A stretch of 64,000 nucleotides of DNA, taken from positions 11,504,627 to 11,568,626 of the forward strand of contig NC_033623.1 of assembly GCF_001540865.1 (NCBI RefSeq), in the 5' to 3' direction. Each line of letters starts with the position of its first letter. Within the stretch, counting starts at the first letter, position 1. The translations under genes and the position numbers were made by a program. Of the stretch, positions 58,698 through 64,000 are shown piece after piece. Source of the DNA: Ananas comosus. Lineage: Eukaryota; Streptophyta; Magnoliopsida; Poales; Bromeliaceae. The notes beneath the pieces were generated by a model. The model was not told the DNA's origin and made no database searches. It worked only from the letters and a program-made list of their open reading frames with translations.

Positions 58698-59841
58698 ACT
58701 CCGTCCGACTCTCCAAACTTGGTAGCGTGTTTGACTCTGCTCTAATTTTTTTTTTCTTTTGTTTTTATAAACAGAAAAGTAATAAATTACCACATTTGTT
58801 TATTTTAAAAAATAAATTTAAAATGAAATATATATGAAACAAGCTGTTTCCAATTTTTGAGACATTGTGCTCCAACTATCAAGCCCCTTTAGAGTAAATT
58901 TGTTTCATCGAGAGCCGAGAGAAGCAAAAATCGAAAAATAATACAAAAAATTAGCCGCTATAATTTTTTTTTCCATTCACTTATATGCTAGTGCGATAAT
59001 TATATATAATAATTGTTATTTCAAAGTCATTAGCTTTCTACCAAATTACCAACAATAAAAAAAATTATTTTTACATGAATTTTAATTCAACTAAAATCAT
59101 TTCTAACTTGAATTTAGATGTGGCAAACAAATAACCCCCTCACATTTGACAAAAAGCGAGATTAAAAGTAACTTGGATTTAATACTTGTAATTCTGCAAC
59201 CAAAAGAATTTGCTTGAAACAATTTGATAGTCTTTATCCTAAAAACATTGCTAGAACAATTTTTTTTTAATCAAGTAATATTAAACTCCAATTTACAGTA
59301 ATAAGATAAAAAATCATCCCTAGCTAGCGCAAGTCGTATGGAACTTTAATTCAAAACTTTCAACGAACAATATATTAATTTTCTCTTTGAAAAAATAAAA
59401 TACAGTAGTTGCACGCTATTACTGATCGGGAAATTTGTATAACCCTATTCTCTAAACTCATCCACCTTCAACTGGTGTACTCGGCGAGCCGTCTCAAAAC
59501 TCAATCGAGTCGATTCAACTTAGTCAGATTTCGAGCCGACTCGGCACATACACTTGGCTGCTTCCCAATCCGGGCTAGCCCGACCAGCTCTGTCGAATGA
59601 CTCGAAACTCGGACCAGGTCCGAATTATTCACCAAGTTACGGGCGATATTACCGCTCAATAATCCCTAAGAAAGAGTAAAAAATATGAAGTTACAGCTAT
59701 TAAGTGTACTATTATTGTTGAACACTGCGTCCAACCGACTAATTAATCGATCCGAGAGCGCGGGTGTCCACCAGCTCAAATAATAAACAGCCATTTAATC
59801 CGATTCATCCCCCAATTAATTAACCATTTGTCCAAAACTAA
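58698..59841. other. Intergenic, upstream of the kinase gene
   Basis: AT-rich. About 59470-59640 has C/G-rich CGAGTCG / CGAGCCG words like decayed hAT subterminal repeats. No gene supported. Confidence 0.45.
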
Positions 59842-59986
59842 TACGTCACTGACTCACTAACTAATCCTCTGCATGTATATATAAACACTGATACACACCC
59901 CCAACATCTCATTAATCTCTCACCATTCTCCCCTCACCCTCCTCTCCACCTTAATTACGCGGGCTTTAGCATCTTCTTCGTTGAGG
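59842..59986 (+). promoter_or_regulatory. Core promoter and leader of the kinase gene
   Basis: TATATATAAA at 59876-59885, about 100 bp before the ATG, is a good plant TATA box. Just upstream are TACGTCA (59842-59848) and TGACTCA (59850-59856), which match bZIP-type binding cores; their use is inference. The leader is C/T-rich. Confidence 0.6.
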
Positions 59987-61131
59987 ATGCTCCGCCGTTA
60001 CTTGTGCTGCGGCGCCGGCTTCGGCGACGGCGATGGCCGGGTGGCCGACGAGCCCGAACTGGAGTGCGAGAAGGTCGACGGCGGCGGCGACATCGTGCGC
60101 CAGTTCAGCTGGAGCGAGATAGAGTCGGTGACGTCGGGCTTCACTTCGCCGGTCATCGGCGAAGGCGGGTTCAGCACCGTCTACCTCGGCCGCCTCCCGG
60201 GCTCACCGTCGCCATCCGCCGTAAAAGTCCACTTCTCCAGCGAGCGCCTCCACATTGCCTTCCGCCGAGAGCTTGACGTCCTCCTCCGCCTCCCCCGCCA
60301 TCCCAACGTCGTTCGCCTCATCGGCTTCTCCGACGATCAAGGTAATTAATTTTAAGAATTAATTAAATACCGATATACATATATATATCCTTCTAAATTT
60401 CACAAATAATCTTTATATCTGATTGAACCAACGATTATTTTTTAGAGGAAGGCGCGCTGGTGTTCGAGTACGCGCCGAACGGTAACCTCCACGACAAGCT
60501 CCACGGCGGCGGAGGTCGCATCCTGGGGTGGGCGGAGAGGGTGTCGATAGCGCGGCAGGTGGCGGGGGCGCTCGACCACCTCCACGAGCGGTGCGGCGAC
60601 CTCCCGGTGGTCCACGGCGACGTCAAGTCCGCGAACGTCGTCCTCGGCGCGGGTCACGAGGCGCGGCTCTGCGACTTCGGGTCGGCTCAGCTGGGCTTCG
60701 CCGCCGCGGTGGCCCGGCCCGCTAGGGCGGCGGTGGTGGGCTCTCCGGGGTACGTGGACCCGCACTACCTCCGCTCGGGGTTGCTGACGAAGGGGAGCGA
60801 CGCGTACAGCTTCGGCGTGCTGCTCCTCGAGCTCCTCACCGGCGCCGAGGCGTTCTCCGCCGGAGGGCCTCTGACGGCCGCGATCGGCACGAAGCTGCGG
60901 CGGAGCGCCGGAGGCGGCGGCGGCGGGATTGGGGATTTGGTGGACCCGCGCTTGGGCGCGGAGTACGACGCGGAGGAGGCCGCGGAGATGGTGAAGCTGG
61001 CCGCGGCGTGCGTCGCGGGGACCCCGAGCCTGAGGCCGTCCATGGCGGAGGTCGTGCGTGCCATGGAGGAGAAGGCGTGCAAGTCGATCTCAGCCGTTCG
61101 TCCGAGATCGAACGGCAAGTGCGATTCGTAA
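59987..61131 (+). CDS. Receptor-like cytoplasmic kinase, At1g33260 type
   Basis: Exons 59987-60341 and 60446-61131 (intron 104 bp, GT..AG) join in frame to 346 residues. There is no signal peptide or transmembrane segment; the N-terminus MLRRYLCC has two Cys that could be lipid-modified. The kinase domain fills residues about 52-330: Gly loop IGEGGFSTVY (57-66), catalytic-site Lys80 (SAVKVH), helix-C Glu95, catalytic loop VVHGDVKSANVVL with Asp177 and Asn182, DFG at 195-197, and the activation-segment end GSPGYVDPHYLRSG. HGD in place of HRD makes it a non-RD kinase. CDFGSAQLGF and SPGYVDPHYLRSG match the plant group annotated as probable receptor-like kinase At1g33260. The key catalytic residues are present, so it is probably active. 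GC is very high (near 70% in exon 2). The start was chosen as the first ATG of the frame, about 100 bp after the TATA box. Confidence 0.93.
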
Positions 61132-61995
61132 TTTCCCTTCTTCTTTTTTCTTTTTTTTTTTTTTTTTTTAACCTTCGTGTGTGGTATACTCGTGGAGTGG
61201 TGATTACTTATTAGAGGTGGAAACGACCCGGGCTCGAGCGAGCTGACCTTGGCTCAAATTCGGCTTGAAATTAATTTCGAGCCTAAATTTAAGCTCAACT
61301 AAATTTCGAGTCGAGGTCAACTTGAGCCCTAAATGAGCAGCTTGAAATTCTCCAACATCATACGATCAATATTTTAATTTGTATAAAATATTATCTATAA
61401 TTTGATATAAAAATATGTTCAAATAGTTTAAGTACAAAATAATTCTATAAAATATAGTATTATAATGAAGAAAAAATAATTTATAGTTGAATATTTAATC
61501 TTTTCAGACTCATATGTCTTCTCTTCCGCCTTCAATCTCCATATTATTCATTTTATTTATGCAGTCAAAAATAAATAAAATATAATAAAAATTGGATTAA
61601 ACTATCCAATCATATATAACTAAAATTAAAACTTTATATAAATAATACTTTTTTACTTTAAAAATATTATGTATATTTTCTCAAGCATACAATAATAAGC
61701 AAGGTAGGCAACGGCGGCATATACTGTTATTTGGTAACTTGGAGGGTTTTCGACTTGGCTACTATATGAGAGACAGAAAAAAAAGAAAGAGAGAAACATA
61801 TTGAAATTTTAAAGTTCTGTAAAAGAAGAAAGAAAGAAAAATGTATAAATTTAATGAAATTTTGCTCTTTTATTTGTCTATGGGGTTTGTTTTTATAGGC
61901 CAACAACATTGACCCAATTTAACTAACTCAGGTTATTCACTCAGCCTATATATAATAAAATATATTATATTTATATATTTTTAATATATATATAT

Positions 61996-62022
<27 letters not shown>

Positions 62023-62028
<6 letters not shown>

Positions 62029-62245
62029 TCTGACTACTATACTGTCGATAGTACCAAGTCCTTGGTACTATTGATTTTCTACGCTGTTAGATTACCCTTT
62101 GATCATTTCCATCCGTTAGATTAACTATTAAACAAACCACCTACTCAATCTTAGAGGACAACTATCATCATAACCACGCATCTTTTCATCCAATGGCCAA
62201 AAACTCAGTAGTACCAATGACTTGATACTATTTAGTATAGCAGCA

Positions 62246-62248
<3 letters not shown>
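62023..62248. mobile_element. Short TA/GA-flanked inverted-repeat element (nested)
   Basis: After (TA)n and (GA)n (61982-62028): TCTGACTACTATACTGTCGA at the left and TACTATTTAGTATAGCAGCA at the right, with family interior CCACCTACTCAATCTTAG. (TA)n follows. Nested in the hAT-like element. Confidence 0.7.
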
Positions 62249-62291
<43 letters not shown>

Positions 62292-62295
<4 letters not shown>

Positions 62296-62530
62296 TAGAA
62301 CTACTATACTATCGAAAATATAGAGGATTTATGTTCTGAATTTTTGACCCTTTGATTAAAAATTATATGGTTGGATGATTGCGGTCCCCCTTAGGATTAA
62401 ATAATACCCTATGATTGAGTGTCCTGCAAAGTAATAATAGTATATAATCCAAAGATAAGAAATGATTAAAGGGATTGATCTAAGAATCAAAAAATCGAAA
62501 CAGACCAAATCCTCTATATTTCGATAACAC
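62292..62530. mobile_element. Short TA-flanked inverted-repeat element (nested)
   Basis: Starts AGTGTAGAACTACTATACTA and ends TCCTCTATATTTCGATAACA. TATCGAAAATATAGAGGATT is the complement of the right end. Followed by CGCGCGCC, (CA)n, (TA)n and (GA)n microsatellites to 62626. Confidence 0.7.
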
Positions 62531-62541
62531 GCGCGCCGGCG

Positions 62542-62623
<82 letters not shown>

Positions 62624-62626
62624 AGA

Positions 62627-62852
62627 GATCCGGCTATGGTGCTTGTAAAATACCAAGCACTTGATGCTTGTATATTTTTTACCGTTAATCTCTACCTTTG
62701 ATCATTTTTACCCATTAGATTATACTATTCAACTAACCACCCACTCAACCTAGGAGGCCCACATCATCCACCGCACATCCTTTAATCCAAGAGCCAAAAA
62801 CTTTCAAGCACTAATGACTTGGTACTTTTAAAAGCATAGGAGCTCAATTCTA
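62627..62852. mobile_element. Short TA/GA-flanked inverted-repeat element (nested)
   Basis: Starts AGATCCGGCTATGGTGCTTG after (GA)n and ends AAAGCATAGGAGCTCAATTC. The interior has ACCACCCACTCAACCTAGGA and CATCCTTTAATCCAAGAGCC, the plain form of the element split by CACTA at 25.8 kb. Confidence 0.7.
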
Positions 62853-62864
62853 ATATATATATAT

Positions 62865-63398
62865 AGAGTGAGCTGGAATGCTATCGGTAGCAAAACGGCT
62901 CCGTTGCCACCCATTTGTTTTCAATGATGGAGCTTTCAATCGACGATCAGCACCGTTGAACATGATCTATATCACTTGAAGTATTTAGAAATCAAATTTC
63001 AAATACTTTCGACATCATTTACCTAATGATCAAAGGGTTTCAAAATTAGTAATTTTAATGGTTGATATAGGGGTTTTCTCGTTTAACGTGTAAAGGCTAT
63101 CCAAATCAATTGAATTTTGGTTAGATTCTTTAAACTATTTAGAAAAAGATCTATACTCTCGATCATGATTACAAAATTTTTATCATCACTTTTTAAAGAA
63201 TATTCATTTTCGCCATTCAGTTTACGCGCCACTTGATGGACAAGAAAACAATATCGAAAGTATGAAATTTGATTTCTAGATACTTCAAGTGTATAGATCA
63301 TTTTCAACGTGCGAGATCGTCATTTGAGGCTTCCATCATCGAAAACAAATGGTGGCAACGAGCCAGTTTGCTACCGGATAGTATTCCAGCTCAACTCT
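62865..63398. mobile_element. Long TA-flanked inverted-repeat element, type A (nested)
   Basis: Left end GTGAGCTGGAATGCTATCGG, then TAGCAAAACGGC; right end GATAGTATTCCAGCTCAACT. Arms mirror each other over about 200 bp (ATCACTTGAAGTATTTAGAA against TCTAGATACTTCAAGTGTAT). It is the sister of 26775-27312, 36 kb away. A (CT)n and long (TA)n follow. Confidence 0.82.
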
Positions 63399-63417
63399 TC
63401 TCTCTCTCTCTCTCATC

Positions 63418-63455
<38 letters not shown>

Positions 63456-63686
63456 ATATATATATTATATATTATACTTTGAGCTGTTGGATATATATAT
63501 ATATATATTCGAGCTTTTCGAGCCTAATTCGAACGAGTCGAGTAATACTCAAGCTTGGCTTGAAATGAATTTCGAGCCTTTTTTTTTGTTCAAGCTCGGC
63601 TCATTTAATTTCGAGTTGAGCTCGAGCGAGCCAAATATCGAGTCGAACGCGAGCAGGCTCGCTCATTTGCCAGCCCTATTACTTAT

Positions 63687-64000
63687 TAGAGGTAGAGTGA
63701 AAAGGAAAGGTGAAGATAGAAAGATGAAATGTATATATCAAAGAAATTGTTTGTTAAGAAATTAAAAAAAAATTATTGCAGAGTTTTGTTTCGAGTTGTC
63801 GGCAATATTTGGTAATTTGTTTCCACGTACAAATAATTTTGTATATCTAAATCTGTATCTTTTAAGGCACAATATTTATATATTTATTGACAGAAGGACA
63901 ATAAGTTGTGTTTAATATTCTTTAAAAATAAAATTAGCTGAAAAATATAAAGTAATTATACTTTGAACTTAGAGCTTTGGATAACAATCATTAATTTTTT
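63687..64000. other. Intergenic end of window
   Basis: AT-rich; begins with the TAGAGGTAG flank of the hAT-like element. Nothing else recognisable. Confidence 0.4.

Larger units (their letters stand above)
61212..63678. mobile_element. hAT-like element with 8 bp duplication, loaded with nested elements
   Basis: Left terminus TAGAGGTGGAAACGA; right terminus reverse-complements to TAGGGCTGGCAAATGA. TTACTTAT flanks both sides (61204-61211, 63679-63686). Subterminal GCTCGAGCGAGC / GAGCTCGAGCGAGCC words are abundant at both ends. The length is 2.47 kb, of which about 1.4 kb (62000-63480) is TA-flanked elements inserted later. No hAT transposase remains. The base match continues 7 bp beyond the duplication (TAGAGGT), so the exact boundary could be debated. 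Confidence 0.75.

Noticed and set aside
1..64000. Conserved plant microRNA precursors
   Set aside because: I scanned by eye for the mature sequences of common families (miR156, 160, 164, 166-169, 172, 390, 396-398, 408, 528) and saw none; a folding scan would be needed for unknown ones.

Overview
This is a window of nuclear plant DNA. The genes have introns with GT..AG junctions, and GC-rich exons sit in AT-rich, transposon-filled intergenic DNA. Strongly GC-rich first exons and the protein families suggest a monocot, perhaps a non-grass such as pineapple; that assignment is inference. One 100-base gap (6509-6608) and four isolated N bases (16758, 22435, 52009, 56935) mark it as draft assembly.

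Five protein-coding genes can be supported. (1) 1684-3048 (+): a two-exon gene for a small conserved plant protein with a glutamine/alanine-rich N-terminal extension. (2) 3294-6464 (-): the last three exons of an unrecognised gene, convergent with gene 1 and cut off by the assembly gap. (3) 12372-15878 (+): a three-exon trihelix (GT-2/GTL1-type) transcription factor of 788 residues. (4) 38612-51247 (-): a 20-exon TPR protein, the plant homologue of TTC27/yeast Emw1, 933 residues; all 20 exons join in frame. (5) 59987-61131 (+): a two-exon receptor-like cytoplasmic kinase of the At1g33260 type, 346 residues. The genes do not form an obvious pathway. The GTL1-type factor and the At1g33260-type kinase are also near neighbours in Arabidopsis as I recall it, so they may mark an old syntenic block.

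Most of the rest is transposon-derived, and many ends can be read to the base. There are PIF/Harbinger-like MITEs with TAA duplications (7701-8170, 8412-9088); a tRNA-derived SINE family (8198, 9230, 18651, 51561, 51807, 54304), three copies with 17-20 bp target duplications; a CACTA element with TCA duplications (25817-26308) that seems to lie inside another element; a hAT-like element with 8 bp duplications (61212-63678); a 9 bp-duplication element carrying four GCGGTGAA..TTCACCGC palindromes inside a TTC27 intron (40360-40703); and a ~1.8 kb foldback with GC-rich arms (23090-24890).

The most distinctive part is 25.6-31.4 kb, with echoes at 35.5-36.1 kb and 61.9-63.5 kb. It is a dense cluster of about sixteen inverted-repeat elements of two sizes (about 210-260 bp and 520-550 bp), almost all bounded by (TA)n and often (GA)n microsatellites. 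A ~1.75 kb tandem duplication (55200-58697) has a lone N exactly at its junction and may be an assembly artefact. I found no convincing tRNA, rRNA, known microRNA, CRISPR array or retroelement coding region.
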